Assembly (NCBI RefSeq): GCF_003173735.1
Contig: NZ_CP029551.1
Span: 4,851,001-4,915,000 of the forward strand
Reading direction: 5' to 3'
DNA: 64,000 bases
Source: Methylobacterium radiodurans
GTDB lineage: Bacteria; Pseudomonadota; Alphaproteobacteria; Rhizobiales; Beijerinckiaceae
Part shown: one piece after another, positions 8,347 to 17,405 of the stretch
How positions within the stretch are numbered: position 1 is the stretch's first letter
Layout of the letters: every line of letters starts with the position of its first letter
The notes under the pieces: generated by a model
The model's database searches: none
What the model was told of the DNA's origin: nothing
What the model saw: only the letters and a program-made list of their open reading frames with translations
Position numbers and translations under genes: made by a program

Positions 8347-9597
8347 CTAGCGGCCGGCCGCCGTGCTTCGGGCCGGCGCGATCGGCGGCACTTGGTGTTC
8401 CGTCGCCCGCTCGGATGCGGCAAGGACGCGGCCATAGGCCTCGTGGGCCTTGGACGCCGCCGCCGCCCAGGTGAAGCCGGTGGCCACTCGCGCGCGGGCC
8501 TCAAGGCCCATCCGGCGCAGCCGTGAGCGGTCCTGCCCGAGGCGCTCGACCGCCGCGGCGAGCGCGGCGGGATCGCCCGGCGGCACGAGCTGCCCGCAGC
8601 TCGGATCGATCTGGTAGGGGATCCCGCCGACCGCCGAGGCGAGGACCGGCACCCCCTGCGCCATCGCCTCGAACACCACCAGCGGCAGGGTGTCGGCGAG
8701 TGTCGGGAAGACGAAGAGGTCCGCCCGGCGCATCAGCGCTCCCACCTCCGCGTCCGAGAGCCGGCCGGTCACGACGACGCGCTGGTCCGGGGCGAGCGCC
8801 CCGAGCAGGCCCGCGTAGTCGATCTCGGGCCGCGTCTCGCCGCCGACGATGAGCTGGACCGGCCGCCTGAGAGCCTGCAGGCTCCTGAGCAGCACCGGCA
8901 GACCCTTGTTGGGCGTATGGTTGGCCAGGAACATCAGGGTCAGGGGCCCCGCCGGGTCCGGTGCCGGCAGGGCGAAGCGGGCGAGCAGAATCGCGTCCTC
9001 GCCGGGATCAGCGGGCTCCGGCACCGCGACGCCGTTCGGCACCACCTCCATGAGGCCGTCGCGGAACCCCATGGCGCGCACGATGTCGAAATCGGCCGGC
9101 GACAGGGCGAGGATCCCGGCGGCGCCCCGCACGGCCTCGGCGACCGGTCCGTGGACGAGGCCGCGCCACAGCGCCCGCCGCGCCGGCCCGAACCCGTAGA
9201 TGCTGCCGCCGTTGGCGACCTCGTTGAAGCCGTGGGTCGAGATGACGTAGGGCACGCCGGCCCTGCGGGCCGCGCGGGCGATGCGGGCCATCTCGAGCGA
9301 CGGCATCGGGTTGTGCAGGTGCACCAGATCGTAGCCGCGCACCCGCCCGGGAATGTCCGAGCGGTAGAACAGGGAGCGGTAGCGGTTGGGCAGGCGCGAC
9401 CAGGGCAGGCCCGGCGGCAGATGCGTGCGGACGGCGAGGCGCCCGCAGGGACCGGGATCCTCCGGACTCCCCATCATGCTGGCGACGTCGATCCGGCAAT
9501 GTGCGTGGAGCGCCGCGCTCAGCATCTCCCCCGCCCGGGCTCCCCCGCTGACAGACATGTGCGGCGGCACCACGATCGCCGAGAGGACGCGGATCAT
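8347..9597 (-). CDS. GT4-family glycosyltransferase
   Basis: 416 residues with a GT-B layout. The N-terminus VLSAIVVPPHMSVSGGARAG ends in a glycine-rich loop. The linker has LVHLHNPMPSLEM and YVISTHGFNEVANGG. The C-terminal donor domain holds LMFLANHTPNKGLPVLLRSL and LFVFPTLADTLPLVVFEAMA. The GAGGAA site upstream fits the ATG at 9597. It probably adds one residue of the EPS repeat unit. It lies between ManC and the Crp/Fnr gene in the same orientation. Confidence 0.88.
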   Translation of the reverse strand: MIRVLSAIVVPPHMSVSGGARAGEMLSAALHAHCRIDVASMMGSPEDPGPCGRLAVRTHLPPGLPWSRLPNRYRSLFYRSDIPGRVRGYDLVHLHNPMPSLEMARIARAARRAGVPYVISTHGFNEVANGGSIYGFGPARRALWRGLVHGPVAEAVRGAAGILALSPADFDIVRAMGFRDGLMEVVPNGVAVPEPADPGEDAILLARFALPAPDPAGPLTLMFLANHTPNKGLPVLLRSLQALRRPVQLIVGGETRPEIDYAGLLGALAPDQRVVVTGRLSDAEVGALMRRADLFVFPTLADTLPLVVFEAMAQGVPVLASAVGGIPYQIDPSCGQLVPPGDPAALAAAVERLGQDRSRLRRMGLEARARVATGFTWAAAASKAHEAYGRVLAASERATEHQVPPIAPARSTAAGR

Positions 9598-9644
9598 CGG
9601 GTGTTTCCTCGTGTTGGAGGTCGTTACTTGGGCATTCGGCGGGT

Positions 9645-9686
9645 GCGGTTCCGCCTCTCCCCGCGGGCTGGGAGAGGCGGAACCGC
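9645..9686 (-). terminator. Long perfect hairpin between manC and the GT gene
   Basis: GCGGTTCCGCCTCTCCC (9645-9661) and GGGAGAGGCGGAACCGC (9670-9686) pair perfectly over 17 bp around an 8-base loop in the 141-bp gap. No U-tract follows on either strand. It may act as an attenuating or RNA-stabilising hairpin that lowers expression of the downstream GT relative to manC. Confidence 0.5.
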
Positions 9687-9738
9687 GCCCGCCGACCTGA
9701 TCGTGCGAATCCCGTCCGGGGCGTTCGCGGAGGGCTCC

Positions 9739-11148
9739 TCACACCCGCGCGTAGACGTCCTCGATGCGCACGATGTCGTCCTCGCCGAGATAGCTGCCGT
9801 GCTGCACCTCGATGATCTCGACCGGGGTGTTGCCGAAGTTCTCGAGACGGTGGACGGCCCCCAGGGGGATGTGGGCGTGCTGGTTCGGCCCGAGTTCGTG
9901 CACCGCGTCGCCGACCGTGACGCGGGCGTGGCCCGCCACCACGACCCAGTGCTCGGCCCGGTGCCGGTGCTTCTGGAGCGAGAGGCGACCGCTCGGGCGC
10001 ACACAGATGCGCTTGACCTGGAAGCTCGCGCCCGCCTCGATCACCTCGTACCAGCCCCAGGGCCGGTTGACGCGCGGGTGCTGCTCCGCCTCCGCCCGCC
10101 CGCGGCCGCGCAGGGAGGCGACGATCTCCTTGACCTCGCCGGTGCGGCGCCTGTCGGCCACCAGGATCGCGTCGCCACTCGACACCACAACCACGTCCTG
10201 AAGCCCCAGCACCGCGGTGAGCGGGCCGTCGCTCGCCACGTAGCAGCCGCGGGCGTCGTGCAGCTCGGTCGGGCCCCGGGCGACGTTGCCGTCCGGATCG
10301 CTCTCGCCGAGGCTCCAGAGCGCCTCCCAGCTTCCGACATCCGACCAGCCGCAGGGAAGCGGCACCACCGCGGCGAGCCGCGTGTGCTCGAAGACCGCGT
10401 AGTCGATGGACTGCGCGCGGGCGCGCCCGAATGATTCGGGCTCCAGGGTCGTCGTACCGATCTCGCGCCGAGCCTCCGCGACCGCCGCCGCGACCGCCGC
10501 ACAGGTCGCCGGATCGTGCCGCTCGTACTCGCCGATCAGGGCGCCCGCGCGGAACAGGAAGTTGCCGGCGTTCCAGAGGTAGCCCTCCCGGACGTAGCGG
10601 GCGGCGAGCATGCCCTCGGGCTTCTCGGCGAAGCGCAGGACGGAGCGGGCGCCCCCAGCGATCTCGGGGCCGCCCTGGATGTAGCCGTAGGCGGTGGCCG
10701 GGTGCGTCGGCATCACCCCGAAGGTCACGAGGTGCCCGGCCTCCACGGCCGCGAGCCCCTGCCGCACCGCCTCGTGGAACAGGGCGTCGCCCTGGATCGC
10801 CTGGTCGGAGGCGAGCACGAGGACCGGCATGTCCGGATCCTCGCGGGCGATCTCGTGGGCGCCGGCCAGGATCGCGGGCCCGGAATCCCGCCCCTCCGGC
10901 TCGATCAGGATGTCGGCCTCGACGCCGATTTCGGCGAGCTGCTCCTCTACGAGGTAGCGGTGCAGCGCGTTCGTGACGACGAGCGGGCGCAGCGTGTAGC
11001 CCGGCCGCGCCACCCGCAGCACGCACTGCTGGAAGGTCGAGCGCTCGCCGATCAGCACGGCGAACTGCTTCGGCAGCGCCGCGCGCGAGACCGGCCAGAG
11101 CCGGGTGCCGTTGCCGCCGCAGAGGATGAGCGGCCTGATCTCGGTCAT
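9739..11148 (-). CDS. manC: Mannose-1-phosphate guanylyltransferase / mannose-6-phosphate isomerase (type II)
   Basis: 469 residues, the normal size for the bifunctional ManC/AlgA/XanB family. The N-terminal nucleotidyltransferase has GGNGTRLWPVSRAALPKQF and later FAEKP and LWNAG. The C-terminal cupin isomerase domain has RPWGWYEVIEAG and the metal-site block QKHRHRAEHWVVVAGHA. It makes mannose-1-P from fructose-6-P-derived mannose-6-P and then GDP-mannose in the cytoplasm. The product is the substrate of the epimerase encoded at 6293-7279. GGAGAGG precedes the ATG. Confidence 0.95.
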   Translation of the reverse strand: MTEIRPLILCGGNGTRLWPVSRAALPKQFAVLIGERSTFQQCVLRVARPGYTLRPLVVTNALHRYLVEEQLAEIGVEADILIEPEGRDSGPAILAGAHEIAREDPDMPVLVLASDQAIQGDALFHEAVRQGLAAVEAGHLVTFGVMPTHPATAYGYIQGGPEIAGGARSVLRFAEKPEGMLAARYVREGYLWNAGNFLFRAGALIGEYERHDPATCAAVAAAVAEARREIGTTTLEPESFGRARAQSIDYAVFEHTRLAAVVPLPCGWSDVGSWEALWSLGESDPDGNVARGPTELHDARGCYVASDGPLTAVLGLQDVVVVSSGDAILVADRRRTGEVKEIVASLRGRGRAEAEQHPRVNRPWGWYEVIEAGASFQVKRICVRPSGRLSLQKHRHRAEHWVVVAGHARVTVGDAVHELGPNQHAHIPLGAVHRLENFGNTPVEIIEVQHGSYLGEDDIVRIEDVYARV

Positions 11149-11252
11149 GGTGCCTCTCCGATGATCCCTGGTGTTCGATGATGCGTTGGGTCTCGCCCCT
11201 GGGTGCGGATCACGCCTGAGGCTCGGTGCGCTTCGGCGCGTCTCAGCGCGTC

Positions 11253-12536
11253 TCAGCGCGTCTCGGCGGCGGCGACCTGGCCGGCGGGCTCCAGACCCGC
11301 CTGGCCCGCGCGGGCCGGCAGCTCGCGCCGCACCTCGACGATGTCGCCCGGCATCAATGCTGCGCGCTCGTCGGCTTCGAAGGTCTCCGGGGTGCCGTCC
11401 CGGCCGCGGGTGATGAAGACCTTGCGGGCGAGGCTGCCCTGCGCCTGGGTGCCGAGCGCGCCGCCGGCCTGGAGCCGCGCCTCGCGGATCTCCCGGGCGC
11501 TCGGCAACTGGGTCTCGATCTCGTTGAGCCGGGTGGTCACGTCCTGCAGGTCGGACATGACCCGGCGGCGATAGGCCTCGACCGTCTCTTGGATGCGCAG
11601 CGCGAGGTCGCCGATGGCGAGGTCGAGCCGGGCGAGGTCGGCGCCGAGACGCGCGATGGCGGCTTTGTTGCGCGCCTCCTCGCGGGCGAACTCGATGCCC
11701 TGGTAGCGCCGGGCCAGTCCACTCGCCATCAGCTTCTCGTAATCCTCCATATGCGCCTGGATCAGGCGCAGCTGCGTCTCCTCGGAGGCGCGCTGGGCCT
11801 GGACGCCGGTGATCTCGCTCTCGAGCCGCGGCTTCTGCGCGCGCAGGAGGTCGAGCGACTGATCGAGCGCGGCGCGCTGGCCCTTCAGGATCTCGCGCTC
11901 CTCCGCGAGCGCGGCGGCCATCCGCGGATCGGTGTCCGTGCCGGGCGGGGGCTCGAACGCGTCCTTGTCGCGGCGCTGCGCCTCCAGGCGGGCGCGGCGC
12001 ACGGTGAGAAGCCGGCGGTTGGCCTCCAGCACCCGCACCCGCTCGTCGGCGGCCAGGAAATCGGTGCGCTGGCCGAGCTGCACCTGCTGCGGCTCGGCGA
12101 AGCCGCCCGCCAGTGCGATGCCGCTCAGCACCGAGGCGCCGTAGCGGAACGGGAAGCTGCCCGGCGCGCGCACGTCGCCGAGCACGTAGAAGGGCCGCAT
12201 CTCGCTGACCCGCAGGGTCACGACGGGCTGCTGCAGGAAGCCGTCGGCCAGCCGCGCGACCACCCGTCCCTGCGCCTCCGGCAGGGTCAGGCCGCCCACC
12301 GCGACCTCGCCGATCAGCGGTAGGAAGAGGTTGCCGCCGCCGCCCACCGTGTAATCGCCCGTCAGCTCCGTCTGCCCGTAGACCGAGAAGTTGATCCGGT
12401 CCCCCGGCCCGAGCCGGTAGCTCGCGTCCTGCGCGGCGGCGGGCAGCCCCAGCCCGAGGGCGAGGAGGAGCGCGAGCCCCACCCGTGCGCGGCGCCTGGG
12501 CGAGATGGAACGGTGTCGGCTGGCCGTGCGGATCAT
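11253..12536 (-). CDS. Polysaccharide export outer-membrane protein (ExoF/OPX-like)
   Basis: 427 residues. A signal peptide (VGLALLLALGLGLPAAAQ) is followed by a Poly_export domain (YRLGPGDRINFSVYGQTELT) and SLBB-like segments (FYVLGDVRAPGSFPF). About residues 175-350 form a long charged, Glu/Arg-rich coiled coil, a feature of ExoF-type proteins rather than compact Wza. It ends with a second beta segment (ALMPGDIVEVRREL). It should form or gate the periplasmic/outer-membrane exit for the EPS. Just past the stop codon the 10-mer GCGCGTCTCA recurs. It is transcribed divergently from uxs. Confidence 0.9.
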   Translation of the reverse strand: MIRTASRHRSISPRRRARVGLALLLALGLGLPAAAQDASYRLGPGDRINFSVYGQTELTGDYTVGGGGNLFLPLIGEVAVGGLTLPEAQGRVVARLADGFLQQPVVTLRVSEMRPFYVLGDVRAPGSFPFRYGASVLSGIALAGGFAEPQQVQLGQRTDFLAADERVRVLEANRRLLTVRRARLEAQRRDKDAFEPPPGTDTDPRMAAALAEEREILKGQRAALDQSLDLLRAQKPRLESEITGVQAQRASEETQLRLIQAHMEDYEKLMASGLARRYQGIEFAREEARNKAAIARLGADLARLDLAIGDLALRIQETVEAYRRRVMSDLQDVTTRLNEIETQLPSAREIREARLQAGGALGTQAQGSLARKVFITRGRDGTPETFEADERAALMPGDIVEVRRELPARAGQAGLEPAGQVAAAETR

Positions 12537-12926
12537 GCGCCTCAGCTCTCCTGGCCCGCGGCTACGGCCCGCCGTCGCGACGGGCTGGGCGACGGGCCGG
12601 GCCCGGCAGGTCCGAGCCGAGGCGGATCCTAGTCGGCGCTCCTCTGGCGGTGCCCGCGCCCTTCGGACGAGGAAACGGTCTCGATCGGATTACCTCCCGC
12701 GCCTGCTCAGTCGAGCCGCAGCGAAATCGGAATACCGTTCCAAGATTTCCGTAAAGAATAGGCCCTTCGTCAGTATTACCGCCGAAGCTGCCCGCATCCC
12801 TGCGGGCTCCGCCGGATGCTCCGTTGTCGCGGTGCAGCGCGCCGCTCCATTGTTCCCGCACATCCGGACAGGCCGCGCCGCGCCGCCGGAGGGGTGAACC
12901 CGACATTCGGACGAGGGGTATCCGGC
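12537..12926. promoter_or_regulatory. Divergent promoter region, EPS cluster
   Basis: 390 bp between the divergent export gene and uxs. A less GC-rich window at about 12720-12785 (containing GATTTCCGTAAAGAATAG) stands out in very GC-rich surroundings and probably contains the promoters for both arms of the cluster. No specific operator was identified. Confidence 0.5.
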
Positions 12927-13916
12927 ATGAAGCGGATCTTGGTGACGGGCGGGGCCGGCTTCATCGGCTCGCACCTGTGCGAACGGCTCCTGGGACAGGG
13001 GCACGAGGTGCTCTGCGTCGACAACTTCTTCACCGGCTCGCGGGCGAATTGCGAGCCGATGCTCGGCAACCCGCGCTTCGAGCTGATGCGCCACGACGTG
13101 ACCTTCCCGCTCTACGTCGAGGTCGACGAGATCTACAATCTCGCCTGTCCGGCCTCGCCGGTCCACTACCAGCGCGACCCGGTCCAGACCACGAAGACCA
13201 GCGTCATGGGCGCGATCAACGTGCTGGGGCTCGCCAAGCGCCTGAAGGTCCGCGTGCTCCAGGCCTCGACCTCGGAGGTCTACGGCGATCCGGACGTGCA
13301 CCCGCAGCCCGAATCCTACTGCGGCTCGGTCAACATCGCGGGGCCCCGCGCCTGCTACGACGAGGGCAAGCGCTGCGCCGAGACGCTGTTCCACGATTAC
13401 CGACGCCAGCACGGCATGCAGGTGCGTGTCGCGCGGATCTTCAACACCTACGGCCCGAACATGCATCCGCAGGACGGGCGCGTTGTCTCGAACTTCATCA
13501 TCCAGGCGCTGAAGGGCGAGCCGATCACCATTTACGGCGACGGCTCGCAGACGCGCTCCTTCTGCTACGTGGACGACCTCGTCGAGGGCCTGATGCGGCT
13601 GATGGCGGTCGACGCGCATCCGGGCGACGTGGTCAATCTCGGCAATCCGGTCGAGACGACCGTGCTGGCGCTCGCCCAGCGGGTGGTCGAGCTCTGCAAC
13701 TCGCCCTCGACCATCACCTGCCTGCCCCTGCCCCAGGACGATCCGCGGCGGCGCTGCCCCGACATCGCGCGCGCCCGCGCGGCACTTCACTGGTCGCCCC
13801 GGGTCGATCTCGACACCGGGCTCGCCCGCACCATCGCGTATTTCGACGCGCTGCTGGCGCGCTCACGCGGATCCGTCCTGCCGCTCGAGCAGGACCGGCG
13901 GACGATCCCCGCATGA
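12927..13916 (+). CDS. uxs: UDP-glucuronate decarboxylase (UDP-xylose synthase)
   Basis: 329 residues from the ATG at 12927 (GAGGGG upstream). Motifs: [16 protein letters not shown] (NAD site), [30 protein letters not shown] and [12 protein letters not shown] (catalytic Tyr/Lys), then [10 protein letters not shown] and GDGSQTRSF. These blocks define UXS enzymes, which oxidise and decarboxylate UDP-glucuronate to UDP-xylose. The stop overlaps the start of the WecB-like gene (ATGA), indicating translational coupling. A UDP-glucose dehydrogenase gene is not in this window. Confidence 0.92.
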   Translation: MKRILVTGGAGFIGSHLCERLLGQGHEVLCVDNFFTGSRANCEPMLGNPRFELMRHDVTFPLYVEVDEIYNLACPASPVHYQRDPVQTTKTSVMGAINVLGLAKRLKVRVLQASTSEVYGDPDVHPQPESYCGSVNIAGPRACYDEGKRCAETLFHDYRRQHGMQVRVARIFNTYGPNMHPQDGRVVSNFIIQALKGEPITIYGDGSQTRSFCYVDDLVEGLMRLMAVDAHPGDVVNLGNPVETTVLALAQRVVELCNSPSTITCLPLPQDDPRRRCPDIARARAALHWSPRVDLDTGLARTIAYFDALLARSRGSVLPLEQDRRTIPA

Positions 13917-14734
13917 GCGCGCAGGGCTCCCAGCGCTGGCTCGGGCCGCGGGCCCCGGTCCTCGGCCTCGGCGTCAGCGCGATCACCTTCCGGGACGCGC
14001 TCGACGCGCTCGACGCCTTCGTGCGCGCCCGCCGGCCGCACTACGTCTGCATCACGGGCGTGCACGGCGTGATCGAGAGCCGGTCCGACCCGCATCTCCG
14101 GGCGATCCACGAGGCGGCCGCCCTCGTGACGCCGGACGGGATGCCGCTCGTCTGGATGGCCAACCGGCTGGGCTACGGCCCCGTCGAGCGGGTCTACGGG
14201 CCCGACCTGATGCGGGCGGTCTGCCGGGACTCGCCCGTCCGCGGTTACCGGCACTTCCTCTACGGCGGGGCGCCAGGCGTCGCCGAGAGCCTCGCCGAGG
14301 TCCTGCGGCAGCGCTACGCCGGCATCGTGGTGGTGGGCACGCACTGCCCGCCCTTCCGGCCGCTCACCGACGCGGAGGACGCGGCCGTCGTGGCCGAGAT
14401 CAACGCGGCCAAGCCCGACATCGTCTGGGTGGGGCTCAGCACGCCGAAGCAGGAGCGCTGGATGGCCGCCCATCTCGGGCGGATCGACGCGCCCGTGATG
14501 ATCGGCGTCGGGGCCGCCTTCGATTTCCTGGCGGGCACCAAGCGGCAGGCGCCGCGCTGGATGCAGCGAAGCGGGCTCGAATGGCTGTTCCGGCTCGCGA
14601 CCGAGCCACGCCGGCTCGCCCGCCGCTACGCCAGCATCGTGCCACGCTTCCTCGTCCTGGCGGGCCTCCAGCTCGCCAGACGTGCGCTCACCGGACCCGC
14701 TGGGGGCTCGGCGCAGCGGGCGGCGCGGGGCTGA
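13913..14734 (+). CDS. WecB/TagA/CpsF-family glycosyltransferase
   Basis: 273 residues. Family hallmarks are [27 protein letters not shown] and [11 protein letters not shown], ending in a basic, amphipathic C-terminal tail that docks these enzymes on the membrane. Family members transfer N-acetylmannosamine(-uronate) or related sugars onto lipid-linked acceptors. The start overlaps the uxs stop by four bases and the sugar-transferase gene follows 70 bp later, so the three form an operon. The donor sugar is not deducible. Confidence 0.92.
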   Translation: MSAQGSQRWLGPRAPVLGLGVSAITFRDALDALDAFVRARRPHYVCITGVHGVIESRSDPHLRAIHEAAALVTPDGMPLVWMANRLGYGPVERVYGPDLMRAVCRDSPVRGYRHFLYGGAPGVAESLAEVLRQRYAGIVVVGTHCPPFRPLTDAEDAAVVAEINAAKPDIVWVGLSTPKQERWMAAHLGRIDAPVMIGVGAAFDFLAGTKRQAPRWMQRSGLEWLFRLATEPRRLARRYASIVPRFLVLAGLQLARRALTGPAGGSAQRAARG

Positions 14735-14804
14735 GGCGCCGTCCGCACCGGTCCCGGGGACCGGGACAGCATGACCGCGACAGTTCGCGTTCCGAGGGCC
14801 CGTC

Positions 14805-16262
14805 ATGGACACGACCGAGACCGTCGCCACCGCGATCGAGCTGACTGGGCGCGTCCCGCCCGACCGTGCGGCCCAGCGGGCGCGGAGCCGGGCCACCCGC
14901 GTGGCCGCAACCCTGATCCTGGGAGACGCCGCGGCGGCCCTCACCACCGGCTCGGCCCTCGCCCTGGCGGCCGGGCAGCGCGGCGCGGGGCCGCTTCTCG
15001 CCGGTCCCCTGCCCCTGCCGACGCTCTGCGTGCTTCCGATCTTCGCGGCGCTCGGCCTCTACGCGGTCTACGGGCCGAGTCCGCCCGAGCGGCTGCGGCT
15101 GCGGGCCTTCGGCGTCGCGATCTACGCGCTCGGTTGCCTCCTGGCGACGGGTGAGCTGCCGGGCTTGGCCCTTCTCGGGCAGGTCGCTGCGGCGGCGTTC
15201 CTCCTCGTCCTCGTCGGCTTCTACGGCGAGGCGGCCCTGCGCGGCCTCCTGATCCGGCGCGCCGCCTGGGGGGCGCCCGCCGTGATCGTCGGCACCGACG
15301 CCCACGCCCACGCGCTGGCCCGCACACTGCTCGCCCGGCCGGAACTCGGCCTGCGTCCGGTCGGCTACCTCACCGACCCCGCACGACCGCACGAGCCCGC
15401 CTCGACCGCTCACCCCGACCTGCCCCATCTCGGCCGCCTCGACGGCGCCGCCGGGGCCGCCGCCGAGGTGGCGGTCTTCGCGAACTGCGCCGATCTCGCG
15501 CAGCACGAGGGCCGGCTCGGCCGGCTGCCGTTCGGCCGTATCGTGCTCGCTCAGCAGATCCAGGATCTGCAGAACATGTGGATGCAGGTGCGGCCGCTGG
15601 GCGATGCCATCGGCCTGGAGATCCGGCGCGAGCTCTACCGCCCGCGCAATCTCCTTCTGAAGCGCCTGCTCGACGGGGTGCTCGCCGGCATCGGCCTGCT
15701 GCTGCTCTGGCCGCTGATCGCCGCGCTCGCCGGGGCGGTCCGCCGGATCGACCCGGGCAGCCCGTTCTACGCCCAGGTCCGGGTCGGCCGGGACGGGCGC
15801 CCGATCCGCGTCTGGAAGCTGCGCACCATGTACCGCGACGCCGACGCGCGCCTTACCGGGCACCTCGCGGCCGATCCGGCAGCCGCCGCCGAGTGGGCGC
15901 GCTTCTTCAAGCTGCGCGACGATCCGCGGGTGCTGCCCGGCATCGGTCGTTTCCTGCGCCGCACCAGCCTCGACGAATTGCCCCAGCTCTGGAACGTCCT
16001 GCGGGGCGACATGAGCCTCGTCGGTCCCCGACCCTTCCCGGCCTATCACATGGACGGGTTCGAGCCGGCCTTCCGGGCCCTGCGCACCAGCGTGCCGCCG
16101 GGGCTGACAGGCCTCTGGCAGATCTCGGCCCGCAGCGATGGCGACCTCGACGTGCAGCGCAGCCAGGACGGCTATTACATCCGCAACTGGTCGCTCTGGC
16201 TCGACCTCTACATCCTGCTGGCGACGATCCCGGCCGTTCTCTGCGCCCGCGGCGCGCGCTAG
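14805..16262 (+). CDS. Polyisoprenyl-phosphate hexose-1-phosphate transferase (WbaP-like, initiating)
   Basis: 485 residues. Four or five N-terminal membrane spans (about 35-150) are followed by a CoA-binding-like segment ([17 protein letters not shown]), then a further hydrophobic stretch and the catalytic bacterial sugar transferase domain. In the latter one sees [31 protein letters not shown] and [13 protein letters not shown]. Such enzymes start repeat-unit assembly by moving hexose-1-P (often galactose or glucose) onto undecaprenyl phosphate at the inner membrane. GAGGG lies before the ATG. Confidence 0.93.
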   Translation: MDTTETVATAIELTGRVPPDRAAQRARSRATRVAATLILGDAAAALTTGSALALAAGQRGAGPLLAGPLPLPTLCVLPIFAALGLYAVYGPSPPERLRLRAFGVAIYALGCLLATGELPGLALLGQVAAAAFLLVLVGFYGEAALRGLLIRRAAWGAPAVIVGTDAHAHALARTLLARPELGLRPVGYLTDPARPHEPASTAHPDLPHLGRLDGAAGAAAEVAVFANCADLAQHEGRLGRLPFGRIVLAQQIQDLQNMWMQVRPLGDAIGLEIRRELYRPRNLLLKRLLDGVLAGIGLLLLWPLIAALAGAVRRIDPGSPFYAQVRVGRDGRPIRVWKLRTMYRDADARLTGHLAADPAAAAEWARFFKLRDDPRVLPGIGRFLRRTSLDELPQLWNVLRGDMSLVGPRPFPAYHMDGFEPAFRALRTSVPPGLTGLWQISARSDGDLDVQRSQDGYYIRNWSLWLDLYILLATIPAVLCARGAR

Positions 16263-16735
16263 CCGACGCCCGTCGGCCCGTCGAGCGCGCGGCGCACCCG
16301 CCGGGCGAGTTCCATCCGCTTGTAGGGCTTGTTGATAATCTCGAACTCGGCGCCGCCCGCGTCGGTGCGCTCCAGGGAGGCCTCTGCGTAGCCCGTGGTC
16401 AGCAGCACCTTGATCCGGGGCTGGCGCTCGCGGGCGGCGCGGGCCAGCATCACCCCGTTCATCCGCCCGGCATGATCAGGTCGGTGAACAGGAGGTCGAT
16501 CCGGCCCTCGCCGTCGAGCGCTTCGAGGGCAGCCAACGGCCCGTCGACGACCGTGACCTTGTAGCCGAAATCCTCCAGGATCGTGCCCGCAGTCGCCGCC
16601 ACGTCCGGGCGGTCGTCGACGACGAGCACCGCCTCGGTGCCGTGCCGGTCGGCCGCGCGCTGCGCGACCTTGCGCTCCGCCTCGCTCTTCTGATCCGAGG
16701 CAGGGAAGAGCAGCCGCACCGAGGGCGGTGGGCCG
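16259..16735 (-). pseudogene. Receiver-domain relic of a hybrid histidine kinase, frameshifted
   Basis: On the minus strand the upstream part reads SVRLLFPAS (the usual tail of a HATPase domain), then [20 protein letters not shown] and [11 protein letters not shown], where the frame stops at 16459-16461. In the next frame it continues exactly where a receiver domain should: [29 protein letters not shown], and [15 protein letters not shown]. One missing base in the GGCGGATGAAC stretch near 16462 explains the break. Everything upstream of the HATPase tail is gone. The two short frames are therefore parts of one dead gene, not two genes. It overlaps the sugar transferase stop by four bases. Confidence 0.8.
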
Positions 16736-17405
16736 GGTTTCCGGATCGCGAATGGACGCCTGTCGTCGGGTCTCGCGTCATCGACGAGTCCGAGCTCGCG
16801 GTCGGCCGCATCAGGGACATTCTCGGCGGGACCGCGACGGTCATTCTGCAAAACACTCGGATTGCCGCCAACGTCATGAACGCGGAGGTCCGACGCGCGG
16901 TCGATACGAAGCCGGCCGCAGGCCCGGCGCGCGACGCCGTGTTCGTTCGCCGTGAGGGCCACCGCAGCAAGGCCGAACCTGTCTCGCCGCAAGCGACCGA
17001 TCCTCGGCGCGCGGGGCGACGTTCTGGCCCTCGGCGCCTCCATCGAGGCGGCGCGGGCCGGCGAGGTCGGGACGGGAGCGGCAAGCCACGGGAAGGCACC
17101 GGACCCGGACACGACATAGGCGCTTTCACCCGCCGACCGGCAGCCGTGAGCGGTTGCAAGTTTCAAATGCCAACTTCAAATAAATGATGCACTTCGAACC
17201 CCGATAGCACTGAACTCGAGCCTGAACGTAGGTATCAAACCTCTCAGCTTCCTTTCCGTCGGCGTTCCGCTTCTACGCGGGCGCCCAGCTGCGCAGCCCG
17301 TGCGGCCACGGACTCGGCACGCTGTGCATCATCGACCGCGAGCCGCGCGCGGAGGGCCTTATTGCCGCCCAGTCGGGCATACTCGGCACGCTGGCCGAGC
17401 AGGTC
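16736..17405. other. Degenerate region between two kinase remnants
   Basis: About 670 bp without an intact gene. The frame of the downstream HWE kinase is open from 17232 and reads FRFYAGAQLRSPCGHGLGTL, then CIIDREPR, which is the end of a GAF domain, but no start codon is available before 17406 and a stop lies at 17229. A plus-strand open stretch (about 16760-16960, [20 protein letters not shown]) has no recognised family. The region looks like a deletion/rearrangement junction. Confidence 0.55.

Noticed and set aside
16259..16462. Separate small response-regulator gene
   Set aside because: It begins mid-domain and continues the preceding frame after a one-base break, so it is a fragment of one pseudogene.
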